Program-made: the position numbers and the translations under genes
Shown here: one piece after another, positions 40,136 through 52,084 of the stretch
Layout: each line of letters begins with the position of its first letter
Numbering within the stretch: position 1 is the first letter of the stretch
Assembly (NCBI RefSeq): GCF_000972845.2
Contig: NC_040022.1
Location: forward strand, 4,866,979 to 4,930,978
Reading direction: 5' to 3'
Length of the DNA: 64,000 nucleotides
From: Larimichthys crocea
Taxonomy: Eukaryota; Chordata; Actinopteri; Sciaenidae
The notes under the pieces: generated by a model
Seen by the model: only the letters and a program-made list of their open reading frames with translations
Told to the model about the DNA's origin: nothing
Databases searched by the model: none

Positions 40136-43100
40136 AAAAGAGGGAACAGTGGAGCAGGAAAACTGAATATTTTCTGGCAGCAGCAGGCAATGTGGTCGGC
40201 CTGGGAAATTTGTGGAGATTCCCCTACCTGTGCTACAAGAATGGAGGAGGTAAGCTGGAACGCAGGAGTCCCTATATTGTAATATTTAAACCCTGATTCA
40301 AATATTCACTTTTTATCATTGATGAGGTCTTTATAGATGTCATTCTTTATTGATTTCTTCATGACTAAATTTATGGGAAACAGAAGGAACAAAGGAGAAA
40401 AACAGAAGGAAAAAATGGAACAGTTTTTAAATGTAATACATTTATTTATAGATTATATCTTAAATAATGCCTACATGACTCCTGCACACAAGAAACTGGG
40501 CGTCGATTGGATTAGAGCTGAAATGATCATTGTTTTTTAGTTTTATTAGTTAGCATTATTTGTTCTTTGTCAACCATATATCTGTATTGTAAAACTCCTT
40601 TTAGATCAGGTCAGCCAAAACATTAAAAGACATTTTATAGTAGATCAACAGATGAATCAATTAATCTGGATAATAATCACTGGATTAAGCCATCGTGAAA
40701 ATAATTGTTAGTGGAGTTTTCAGGTGTATTTCTGTGTCTCTGCAGGTGTCTTCCTCTTACCTTACTGTTTCTTTGCTCTGCTGTGTGGTGTGCCACTTTT
40801 CATGCTGGAGACTGCGATTGGTCAGTACGGGCAGGAGGGTGCCATGACCTGCTGGACCAAGTTCTGCCCACTGGCAAACGGTAATCACATTATTGCTGGT
40901 TAAATCACTGTAAGCAGAAACATTTCTATGAACACTGGACAGTAGTTATAGTATTCTCATGGTGCTGTGGACGTCATATAACAGAGTGAGCAAAACAACA
41001 AGAATGCTGAAATTCATGCCATACATGATTGACTGCCTGTTGTTAATAAATCAAACACCAACAGTCAAAAAGTAACAATGTAACAGTACTTTAACAGTAC
41101 TTCCTTTTGAGTACAGATTTTCAGTACTCTTTCTACCGCTGGTGCTGGTATTCTTTTCCAAAAATGGACGAGGGCTAATATTTAAAGTAACATTTAACAA
41201 TCTTTACCAGATTTGGCTGCTGCCTTTAGGTGCGCCTTATATCTAGAACTATATCCAATTAAACTAAGGTGTTTTGGATGATTTCTTTAAGAGTCAACCT
41301 CTGTGGCTGAAGCCAACATGGAAGTGCCAAAAACTGCAGTTCCCCATAACGGCCACTTGAGGCTGGCTACAAAACAAGTCAATCTCCATAAACTCCCATG
41401 TAAAATCTTCAACTTCACAGCAGAAATAACAGCCTGGTACAAAAAACGTTTTTTCTCTCTATAACTCATTTCCCTGTTCATGACTGAACTCATCTGTTTA
41501 AATTATATTAAGGCTTAAAGTTAATAATTAAGACAGTGGATGCTTTGATTGACAGGTGGGTGCTGTCACAGATGGCTTGTTTGAGCAACCAGGCTTCATT
41601 AAGCACTCTTCAGAAACCTGTGGATGATGTCATAGATACTACATTCATGTTTTATATTGCCTATGGTTTTCTCTCTCTCAGGGACTGGCTATTCTATCAT
41701 GATGATCCAGCTGTATTCCAGACTGTATGCCATTGTTCTGGCCTGGGCCCTCCTCTACCTCATCTACAGTTTCAGAGACCCTCTGCCCTGGACTACCTGC
41801 AACAATCACTGGAACACAGGTCAGTATAGGATGAGGGTGGATGTATAGTAAATTTTTAAAAAACATATCTACCTCTTGGAAAGATTGATTGAGCGAGAGC
41901 CCATTTCTGACATGCATCCATTTACATTAATGTGATGACAATTCAGCATGTTGGGTCTCTAATCTGAATAGACTACTTTTATGTAAAAGTACTGTGGGCT
42001 AGTGTACTAGATCATAACTTCGTGCAACCAGGTTAAAAAAGTTCAAACATTTTTTTGTAGGAATGGGGAAACCAACAGTCAAGTTACAAGTCACACGCTT
42101 TATTGAACCAGCCAGTGATATGGCTTTGCAATCATGTCACACTACTTCTGCCATTGCCTGTCACAGAAACATTTTGCGAGTCCTTAGTACATGACCCCTA
42201 GGTGTTGTTGCGGTGGTGGACCAATCACACGGCGCATTGAATCAAAGACTGCTTGCAGTCTTGATCTGGTTACAAAAAGAACCGATTGCAGGTATCATTT
42301 GACAGGCCCAGTTTCGATACTACTCAGTACTGGGTTGTTTCGGTCGATATCTTGAAAGGTGTCAAGTACCAATACCCAGCCCTACCTGAGGTTTCTTCCA
42401 TTTTTTCATGAACAAAGTGTTTTTTGGGGTGTTTTTATTTGAGGTATTAAATGGTTTTGTCTGGATGGTAACCCTAGACATCGTTAGCCATGCATGTACT
42501 TCCATAACAAGGTATCAAGGTGCTGACAGCTGCTAACGTTTAACTTTAATGCAGAAAATGGTGCCATTAACTAAATTCTAATGACCATTTAAATAACATG
42601 GTTTAAAGATGAACACATAATCAGTGTGATCATTTCCCTTCCTCTCAACAGAAAGATGTGTGGACCTCACCTCTGCAAACAGGACTGCAATACACAGCAG
42701 CAACCTGACAGTAAACTGGACAAATGGAAATCTCACTAAGTCTTCAGCCAATGAGTTCTGGGAGTGAGTCAGTGTTGTTGCATCAAGCTCTTAATAAATT
42801 ACTTAGTGCAGCAGCAATGGAGGAAGTATAAAGTTCACTCTTTTCTGGTTAAATCCAGTAATACTGATTGTCTATTGTCCCCATACAGGAGAGGAGTGCT
42901 GTCCATGTCTCAGGGAATAGATAAGATTGGTTCAGTACAGTGGGAGCTGGTGCTATGTCTCCTGGCCTGCTGGGTGGCCTGCTACTTCTGCATTTGGAAA
43001 GGGGTCCGCACCACAGGAAAGGTCTGTGAACTTTGGTCTGAGGGTTGAGCGACCAAATGAAGTTTAAATTCCCCGCTTTGGGGAGTTTAAAAAAGGTTTG

Positions 43101-46100
43101 GACAGAATCATGTCTGTTGCATCACCTCTTGTCCTAAAATAAGTTCAGGGGTTTTTTAACTTATTTTTAATAGGTTTTATGTTATTTCTAATATCCTGCT
43201 CATTTTCATTGAAAAATGCGCTATAGAGGATGATTATACAACACAACAGTGTTACACCACTGACTGTGTAGAAATTATGGCAATTTATTGATATCTATAG
43301 GGAGCATGTCCACAAGGATGATGGCAAGTCCAGTTGTCCATCATTCACATTTGTATTACTGTAATGTGGTTGGGTGTGTTTGGTGTTGATATTTCTAGAA
43401 CTGTTGTCAGTGTTTTGTTTGATATGTCGGCTAACGGTCGCAAGTATAAAAAGAGAATGCAGGAAATCTGAGTGTAGGATTTTATTCTACATCACATCGT
43501 GTAAAATATAACAATTGCACTTCCTGAAGTGTTCTTTGAGAACCAAAAATTCTAAATATCATTAATTGTGAGGAGAAAAACAATTACCTCATGTAATGCT
43601 GCCTGCAAGTGAATTCAGGCGAAAAGAGGAAGTAAAGCTTGGTGGAGCTCAGGAAATACAGCTTTACAAAATAAAACTGATACTGTTATAAACCAGAATC
43701 TCCCTCCAGTAAAAAAGTGACCAAACTTTACATGAAACTAAATTTTCTTGTGTGATATATCACTTAAAAACAAGATTTTGTAGAAATTTGTAATTTTTTC
43801 AGTTTCAGTGTGCAATATCTCATGTCGTAAATATGGAGAGCCATTTGTGATGGAATGCAATATGCTAAGTAACTATTGAAATTTCAGGTGGTGTATTTCA
43901 CGGCTGTGTTCCCCTATGTGATGCTGGCCATCCTGCTGGTCAGGGGGTTGACGCTGCCCGGAGCCTGGCAGGGTGTGGTCTACTACCTGTATCCAGATCC
44001 CTCTCGTCTGGCAGACCTTCAGGTGAGGCACCTTGGACAAATCTTGCAGCTTTAAGCTGTGTCCCAATTCAGGGGCTGCATGCTTCGAAGGACGCAGCCT
44101 TCACAGCCTTCTAAGGCGACTCCTTCTGAGGGACCTTTGAAGGCCGCATCAACCGTTGTTAAATGAGACAGTCTAGCCTTCGAAGCATTTCCTGGTTGCG
44201 TCACCAGCTAGGTCACCTGCCGTCAGTTGGTACTTTGTGACGTAGCCGTTGCCTGTCAGTTAGTCGTCAGTTGAGAAAACAAAGAAAAAACAGACAGAAG
44301 AAAGTATAAGAAAGAAAATATAAGTAATTAGTAAAAGTAATTAAATATAAAAACCCAATACTTACATTTAAATGTTAATTCATTGCCGCTTGGTGTCGCC
44401 ATAGTATTTTCCCTGGCACTGAACAGTGGCGTGCAAAGGATCTTGGAATATGGGAGACCGCGAAGGATAGTTGCGGTGCATCCCCCCAAAAAAGGGAAAA
44501 GAAGGATGCATTTGAAGGAGCCTTCGAATTGGGACAACCTTTGCGCGGCGTTGTGACGTAATCGGCCTTCAAATGCGTGCTTCGAAGGATGCAGCCCCTG
44601 AATTGGGACATAGCTTTAGAGTGTCTTGTCTGTTTGTGAAGTGGTATTTGTGAAAGGCCAAGTTTGTGTTGAAGTGTCACACCTACCTGATCTGGGGGAT
44701 AGTTATCACAGGAGACGAGCAGAGAACTGACAGACTAAAGACCGACTACCGACTCATATAACACTGACAATGATCTAATTACTTGTTAATCAGGTATGGA
44801 TGGAGGCTTGCGCTCAGGTTCTCTTCTCCTATGGTGTTGCATCAGGAACCGTTATTACATTGAGCAGCTACAATAAAGTCAAGAACAACTGTTACAGGTA
44901 AGCTGTTTTTCCGCATGTTCTGAGGCCACCTTAACACTAGGAACGAGAGGGCGAGGTGAGGGGAGTGCAATCAGCAACTACCCTGCTATATTCCTGCACA
45001 CTGGTCCTTTAACTTTATGTACATTTTTGTAAATATACAGGGACAGTCTGTGGTTGTGTGCGCTCAACAGTGGCACAAGCTTTGTGGCCGGCTTCGCAGT
45101 CTTCTCAGCTCTGGGCTACATGGCCCACGAACAGGGAATTCCCATCAACATGGTGGTCGAATCGGGTATGATTGAAGTTCTGTCTCTGCTCGACACGAGA
45201 ATCTAATGTACCCTCACACTTTAATTAGAAAAGGACAGAAATCTTATCTAATACAAGGCAAGTGGAGAGGACAATAATTAAAATGTCCCTTCTGTCCTTC
45301 AGGCCCTGGACTGGCATTCATCGCTTTTCCTCAGGCTGTGGCCATGATGCCCGTGCCTCAGCTGTGGGCTGTTTGCTTCTTCTTTATGCTCATTCTGTTG
45401 GGACTGGACACAGTGGTAAGAAGATAACACACACCATAATACAAGGCATATGTATCGGATCTTATACTGTATATCATATTAATTTAATTATATCAAATCT
45501 TTGTGTTGTATACATTTTAGTCAGGTCTAAAGATATCTCCACAACATCAATGTGTCTTGTATGCATGTAGTCTACAGAGCAGGGGTGTGTCCAAACTCTT
45601 TTGACTGGGGTGGCCCTAAACGGGGTACTGACTAGGGGTGGCATGTAGAACACTGTAAGAAAAAAACCCATAAAAACGGTAAATGACTGGCTGCCAAACA
45701 AACACCGTAAAATTAAAGTAAAAAAAAACGTAATTCAAATAATGTGCAAAAACATTAAATTTACAGAAAATTTCATTAAAATTGTTACAGAAAAATAACA
45801 TTATTTTACAGATTTTTCCCAAATAATTATGATCAATCACCTTCAATAAAGGGTCAATCCTAAAAGTTCTGCAGGAAAATACCATTATTTTACAGATTTT
45901 TTAGACTTTATGCAGGATTCCTGAGGTTAAATTTAATACCTTTTTAATACTTTCTAAATATTTTTTAAAACCTCAATGCAACTTGCTTCTAGTCATATAG
46001 CAAAAACAGGATTGATAAATGGGAGGGCACACACACTGTTGTCAATCCCTTAGTTATTTACATTTCATCATTATTTGCATTTAGTCATTTAGCTGACGCT

Positions 46101-48929
46101 TTTATCCAAAGCGACTTTCAGAGAAGATGTGATGGCTGCAGTGGAAGTGGACTGTGGACTGGTGGTGGGACTCGGTTGGAGCGGTGTACCGGGCATACTA
46201 GCAGCACAGAAATTTGATATTAATGGCTGCTCTCCCATCAAGTTGACATTCCAACTACATAATTTGAGTTACGCTACTTGACATCTGCTAAAGAAATGAC
46301 ACAATGCCTAAGATTTCAGTACCACTCCAGTACACTTCAATACCAGACATCAAGTATCAAACTTTTTTGAGCAAAGCTTGTTTCAAGTTTTACTCCAGCA
46401 ATCAGCCATGTACAGAACTTTTCAGTATTCAGTGATGTTGTACCGTCATACTAACCGCAAACTTCTTGAGAATCATTACAAAGTTTCAGGGCATTCCAGT
46501 AAACATGTAACTCACGGTGCTGGAGAAGAGGGAGTGACACATCTTCCAGTATGAAATAAACCAGCCTCATATGTAGTTATAATCAAGATGCAGGCACACT
46601 CTTCACTGTGTATGTTTGACATAATGATCTGGTATAAAGGTATTCTCTTCTCTGTCTACTTGTGTGTGTTAGTTCGCAGGTTTGGAAACTATAACATCGT
46701 CAGTGATCGACTTGTTCCCAGGACAGATGCGCAGACCCTGGCGCAGAGAAATCTTCCTCATCATCTTCTCCTCTGCCTTCTTCTTGATAGAGATCCCTCT
46801 CGCCTCTCAGGTACTGCACAGGCCTGTGAAACCCAAACACAACAGCTAACACTCAACACATTCTCATATTGAAGGCGCAATTTAAGTGACACCAAATATA
46901 CTTCATGTACCTGTTGTGTGTTGTCCAGGGAGGAGTGTACCTGTTCCAGTTGTTTGACCACTATGCTGCTAATGGAGCGTGTATATTGTTTGTGTCTTTG
47001 GCCGAGTGTGTGGCTATTGGCTGGGCCTTTGGTGAGTAGTACCAGTATCATGTTCCAAAAGTACTATCGAGCTATCTTTAAACTGTTACCCCGGTTTAAA
47101 TATCAACCCAGTATCCTCTGAGTTCTAGTCCAGTACCAACATTCATTGCCGGAGCAGGAAGTAGTGTGACTATTTCTTGCGACTTCCTGGTGGTATGGAT
47201 CTTCTCATGTATTTCCAGAAATGTCAAAATGTTCCTTCAACCATAGTTTATTTTCCATAACCAGAAGTCTGCGTTTGTCACGCACAGGTGTGGTGGAGAG
47301 ATATTATTTGTAAAACATGGTCATCATTGAACATAATCTTCCAGTATCAGTGTTCATGTTTGGTAATAAGTTGCTATTTTCAAGTCCTCTGCTATAGTTC
47401 CTGTATCTAGAAATATCTCTGTTGTAGGAGCAATACTGTCTGGTGTATGCATCTCAACTTCCTGACACGTCTAAATAGAGCAAGTTAAAGAGAGAGCAGG
47501 CGAGTGCCGAGCAAGCCAGTGAATAAGTGACTCTTTAGTAGCGGGACTTTTCTGCCACAGTGACCAGTCGGTAATGATAACTCAGGTGCGATTGCTATTT
47601 CTGTAAAACACATAACCTGTTGTTAGGTGTTTGCTGGAAACTGTTTGGGCAGGCATGTTCAAAATCTGTCTATCACAGACTTGAACCAATCAGAAATACA
47701 TAATGTAGTCGAACTCTTACCAAAGTCGGCTGAAAGAGGAGCAAGAACATCTTTTCCATCAAGAAAAAGCCTTCAGAAACGTTCTGTTAGCAACCTTGCT
47801 AACATCTTTAGCCGCCACCATTGTTGTCACATCTCTCATGTAGTGTGTTAAACCACTTACTAGTTCACAACCACTGCTTTTGGACGCAAGGGTATGGATT
47901 GAATCCCAGCAGGATGGATTTTCATGTGATTTTTGTCATCTAACAAAAAGATTTAAAGGTCTGATGTGTGAGAATATGTAGTATAACATTCATGTATGTA
48001 AAACTTTTTCATTAGTGTATAACCATCAATACTAAACACTGCATCTAAAAAGAACCATGTTTTTTTGTGGGTTTTGTAGTCACTGCAGATTTTCCTCTTT
48101 GGCCAAGAGAGTCAGTTGAGGGGATTGCAATCAGCAACTCCAGCACCAGGTGCCACTAAACCTTACAGACTGCTCCTATAAATAACATTATAATTTATTG
48201 ATGTACGTGTTGTATATTTAAGCTTAGACTTAGTGATTGCAGGGCAGTCCGTCATATATCCTTTAAATTGTTGCTAACAAACTGTAATTATCACGCAGGT
48301 TCCGGTCGGATGTGTGATGCAGTGAAAGACATGACAGGACAGAGACCGTCTTTTTTTTTCAATCTGTGCTGGTGTTACTTCACCCCTCTGACCTGCGTGG
48401 TGAGTTACACACTGTTATGTTTCTGACACATCTGATAAATATGAACCTAGACTTGGTTCGTATGGGGAATTTCTGACCTGGCACCAGAAGGCCAATGATG
48501 CTGATACAATATCAAGCTACAGAAGTTACTTTCTTCCTCTGCGTTTCATTCAAGATTTGCTTCATCTGCTCCTTTGTGGACCAAAAGCCCCTGACATCCA
48601 GCAGGGTCAAGGCGTTCCCAGACTGGGCCTACAGTCTGGGCCGAGTCATAGCCTTTTCCTCTGTGGTTCCAATACCCATATGGGCTGTCGGCAAGATCTG
48701 GCTCACAAAGGGCACCCTCAGAGAAGTAAAAGCACCAACACATCCTGCTTAGTATATTCACTCTACCAATATACAGTATTCTGTTTATCTAATCGTCTTT
48801 ATCGTCTGTCCTCAACAGCGCATGTCGATCCTGTGGTATCCTGTTAGAGATCCTGTTGATCCGAAGACTAAAAGACTAAATGAAACAGAGATGAGACCAA
48901 TGTCAGCCCCTGTTCCTGATATGTTATGA
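40120..48929 (+). CDS. SLC6 Na+/Cl--dependent transporter, GABA/taurine/betaine branch
   Basis: Twelve-membrane-span plasma membrane transporter that couples uptake of a small amine or amino acid to sodium and chloride. Fourteen exons: 40120-40249, 40746-40880, 41682-41819, 42652-42763, 42889-43021, 43888-44022, 44794-44897, 45041-45165, 45303-45415, 46673-46810, 46929-47031, 48299-48399, 48555-48725, 48819-48929. Frames close exactly to 582 residues (human GAT2 is about 602). Family marks: [18 protein letters not shown] in TM1, WERGVLS after loop 2, [50 protein letters not shown]. Loop 2 has the Cys128/Cys137 pair and four N-glycosylation sequons (N144, N152, N156, N161). Key site residues differ from known GATs: Asn24 where GAT2/BGT1 have Glu, Ala277 and Ser278 in TM6, and Asp373-Thr374 where Asp-Ser is usual. 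Closest by eye to GAT2/BGT1/TauT, but substrate unknown. Exon 13 has a TTCAAG acceptor. Confidence 0.93.
41285..41535 (-). repeat. Family B dispersed repeat in SLC6 intron 2
   Basis: Read on the minus strand it carries TTGTACCAGGCTGTTATTTC, AACTGCAGTTTTTGGCACTT and CAGCCTCAAGTGGC, the same series found on the plus strand at 49.2, 59.9 and 63.2 kb. Confidence 0.75.
44056..44614. mobile_element. Inverted-repeat DNA element in SLC6 intron 6
   Basis: The left end GCTGTGTCCCAATTCAGGGG continues GCTGCATGCTTCGAAGG. The right end, reversed, reads GCTATGTCCCAATTCAGGGG and continues GCTGCATCCTTCGAAG. The terminal inverted repeats are thus about 37 bases and almost identical, with TTTAA and TTTAG flanking. 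Further TTCGAAGG-type palindromes occur inside. No coding capacity: a hAT-like non-autonomous element is the likeliest class. Confidence 0.8.
45645..45905. repeat. ACGGTAAA-type short repeat in SLC6 intron 9
   Basis: Interspersed AAACGGTAAAT, ACCGTAAAATTAAAG and several TTACAGA(A/T) units with long A runs. This resembles a widespread fish element of degenerate 'TACGGTAAAA' units. Exact borders are unclear. Confidence 0.5.
46074..46126 (-). repeat. SINE 3' tail fragment in SLC6 intron 9
   Basis: The segment reads, in reverse, AAAGTCGCTTTGGATAAAAG and GCGTCAGCTAAATGACTAAATG: the same tail as in the SINE at 2.3-2.5 kb. The tRNA-like head is absent. Confidence 0.75.
47700..47830 (+). repeat. Repeat shared with 35.4-35.5 kb, in SLC6 intron 11
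   Basis: ATAATGTAGTCGAACTCTTA, AACATCTTTTCCATCAAG and AAGCCTTCAG correspond in order to the copy at 35395-35512. Confidence 0.6.
47953..48182 (+). mobile_element. Short inverted-end element, family A, in SLC6 intron 11
   Basis: Left AAAGGTCTGATGTGTGAGA, inner TCATTAGTGTATAACCAT, right CACTAAACCTTACAGACTGC. Matches the ends and core of the 24.6 and 37.3 kb copies. Confidence 0.65.
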
Positions 48930-50214
48930 CTGTTTACTTCTGTGTAATGTACTTATAGATTTCTATAGCAGCCAAAAGAAAGAACAATTTTTACCTTTTA
49001 ACAGTGACAGTTGCTGCAGTGACTAGGTGCTGCTAAATCCTACACACTGGACATAGCCTTACCCCGAAACCCCACTGTTGTTTTTGGTAAACTAGAACGA
49101 CCGCGTATCGCTGTGGCACACGGAAGGCGGCACATCTGTGCCTGATTGAATTTGGGGGTTAATATGACAGACATACACTTCTATATATGTTTTGTACATA
49201 ATGTAAATCAGCATTTATTTCAATGTTTATTTCCAGATTCAGTACAGTTATCATTAATGTTGAAATTAGATATAGATACCAAAACTGTTTTTTGTACCAG
49301 GCTGTAAACATGTTTATTTCTGATGTGAAGTTAGACATTTGAACATGGGGACTTATGGAAATTGACTTGTTCTCTAGACAGCCTCAAGTGGCTGTTCAAG
49401 GAACTGCAGTTTTTGACACTTCTGCATCGGCTTCACTTGACAGCCATGGAGGTTGGAGGAAACCACAAAGAGAGAAGATAAAAGAATGGAAATGATTTAA
49501 GAGGTTCTGAATTATTCATAGGATATTATCATTATTATTATCATCATTAGTTCACCAGACAATCTGTAAGCTTCAGTACATTCACTAAATAAACCATTGA
49601 TCTGCATCAGTTCAGCCACTGAGTCTGGATTTGACTTATGTACTTCAAGGTTTCTTGGAGGGGAAGTTTGGTGCATTATAAATGGCGGGAAGAAGATACA
49701 GTAGTAGAGAGGGTTGTAAAGAAAAGAGAGACATGGGGATGATCTTTAAATGGAAAGACTGCTGAGAGGTCAGGCAGGATGAGGAGTGCTGGAGTGGAGA
49801 ATGGATGTGCAGAGGGTGCTCCTCCTGTGTGTATCCATGCATGTGTTTGCAGACCGGCAAATGTGTTTGCACGTGGACATGTATGCATACGTGTGTTCCT
49901 CCTCAGCCCATGTGGTGAATCACGACATGGCCTGATCCTGTGTCACAGTGGAAACTTGTGGCAGTAAAGTGGAACAGTGTCACACACAGTGCTGCTCAAC
50001 ATAAAAATTACAGTGTTTTTCAGGGAATAACCTCTACGTTAACCTCCCTCATGTTCATGTTTTCTGATACCTTCCTTTTGCTTGCATTCATTTCAGAATT
50101 ATATTAATATCAATTATTTGTTACATAGAGAATGTGCTTGTCGTGGACAGGAAAAGGAAAGGAAAAAAGGGAAAAAGGCCATCCAAGGCTTGACAGTACC
50201 TCTTAAAAAAGTGT
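48930..50214. other. SLC6 3' UTR and spacer
   Basis: An AATAAA signal lies at 49588-49593 and would define a 3' UTR of about 0.66 kb. A family A right end (TAAATCCTACACACTGGACA) is at about 49034-49053 and a family B copy at 49.23-49.46 kb. Nothing else recognised. Confidence 0.45.
49225..49460 (+). repeat. Family B dispersed repeat
   Basis: ACTGTTTTTTGTACCAGGCT, GTAAACATGTTTATTTCTG, GACTTATGGA and CAGCCTCAAGTGGCTGTTCA in the same order as at 59.9 and 63.2 kb. Confidence 0.75.
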
Positions 50215-50925
50215 ATTTTGACCTCCCTGGTGCTAAAATTAGATTATCCATTTGATATGGGAGTGGATTCTTCCTTTGTCTCCTGGATCACAGATTACCT
50301 GACAGAAAGGCCACAGTTTGTCAGGTTGAGGAACTGTTTTTCTGGGACATTAATGAGCAGCACAGGGGCTCCACAGGGGACTGTTCTGGCTCCATTTCTG
50401 TTCACATTGTATACAGCAGACTTTAAATATAACTCTGAGTCCTGCTGCTATTGTAGCTTGTATACGAAATGGACAAGAATCTAAATATGGGGATTTGATC
50501 AAATCCTTCAGACAAAGGAAATGGTCATGGATTTCCATAGGTCCAAGGGTTAGGGTTAGGGTTAGCCTCTTCAGCCTCTTCAACACTTGTGGGGTGGATA
50601 TCGAGGTGGTGACAAGAAGGCTGGCTCTGTGATCGGAGTAAGGATGGACTCTCTGGAGGAAGTGGTGGAGAGAGACACAATGAGGATGGTGGATGCCATC
50701 CTGAACAACATGGATCATCAACTACAAAACATCTTGATGGACCAAAGAAGTAACGGTGGTGGACAGCTCCTCTTTCTTCATTGCAGGATGGAGAGATACA
50801 AAAGATCTTTTTTTACCTACGACCATCAGACTTTTTAAATCTTCTAAAATTGGCAGATGAGCTGACAGACAAATCCCCTTGGGGATTAATAAAGTAATTC
50901 GTATTCGTATTCATATTCATATTAA
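50215..50925 (+). mobile_element. Rex1/CR1-type LINE relic
   Basis: The first part reads DSSFVSWITDYLTERPQFVR and TGAPQGTVLAPFLFTLYTAD, a reverse transcriptase core. After a gap marked by telomere-like repeats the 3' part of the ORF continues with DSLEEVVERDTMRMVD and LNNMDHQLQN, then a TTGGGGATTAATAAAGTA tail and an ATTCGT/ATTCAT repeat. The YADD box region is lost and frames are broken. Confidence 0.75.
50546..50566 (+). repeat. Short interstitial telomere-type repeat
   Basis: Three GGGTTA units in a row inside the LINE relic, between two parts of its ORF. Confidence 0.8.
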
Positions 50926-52080
50926 ACCTCCTCCTCCCTTCCTATCAAACTCCTCCTCCTCCTCCTGTTGTCCAGTCCAAAGTCCGAGCCTGAGGACCAG
51001 ATGATCTGTCTGAATATAAAAGAGACAAGCAGAACACAGCCACACACGATACATCCATCTGTCACAAAGAAAACCTCCCCTGACCCAATTTTTCTTGTAA
51101 ATACTTTTTTATTTAAACACTCAATGACCTGAGCTGTAAACGTCGAGGACATCTCAGCACCTTAAATTACGGACACAGTCATTCTCTCTCATACACACTC
51201 TCACACACACATACACACATAAATATCACTGGATGCACTGATAAGGCTGCTGTTTATAGCTGCACTAGAGGACCGACTTGTTTGTGCAGCTCACATCCAA
51301 ACTGAATTTGCAAGAAGACGATGTACTAACTGGGATATTCTTACAAAATTCTGTAAGTATAATTCTGTCTAGTTATATATGTTTAGTTATACTGACATTA
51401 TACTATTTTATTGCCCTTTCATGGTACTGTTGTTCTGTCATTAGCTTAAGGTTGTCTTAAATCTGTCTTTGTAATTAAATTCCAGCTGCAGTTTGGTCAA
51501 AACCAAAAGCTACTGTGTCCTGTAGAAATCACCTAAATGCTACAAGAGGACATTGTATCTGAAATTTAACTTAAACTTGTTCACACCTGGTTTAACTGAG
51601 GTTTAACTTAAACCTGCTGCAAACCTGTTTAACTGAGCATTAATGTAAACCAACCCATACACCTGGTTTAACAGAGGTTTAACTTAATTTTGCTAAAAGA
51701 GAGTGAATATTAGATTTAAACTCATGCCCTGGTGGGCATAAACATGACACCAAATGAATGCTAATGTTGCTGAATGTGAAAATAAGCAAGTTCACCACAG
51801 AAAGCAAGTTCACAGATGAAATGTTGTCTCCACATATTTCAACCATCCCCAAATGGCCAAAAGTAAATCAGTTACTGTAGGTTTAGCAACAATATTGAAA
51901 CTGCTCACATATTTGTTAAAATGCAGGTTAAAGTGATCAATGCAGCAGATGTGTAGACAGGAAGTGAAACAACAAAATCTGCAACTTACCATGTATGAGG
52001 TGGGCTGAATGAAGCCTGGGTGCTCAAATAAGCTGTCTGTAATGGAACCACCTGTCAGTCAGAGTGTCTGTGAACTGTTC
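50926..52080. other. Intergenic, no exon recognised
   Basis: Contains a CTCCTC-rich tract near 50950 and a CA-rich patch near 51190-51220. The stretch at about 51985-52040 resembles part of family B as seen near 63.04-63.08 kb. Confidence 0.4.
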
Positions 52081-52084
52081 TGTA

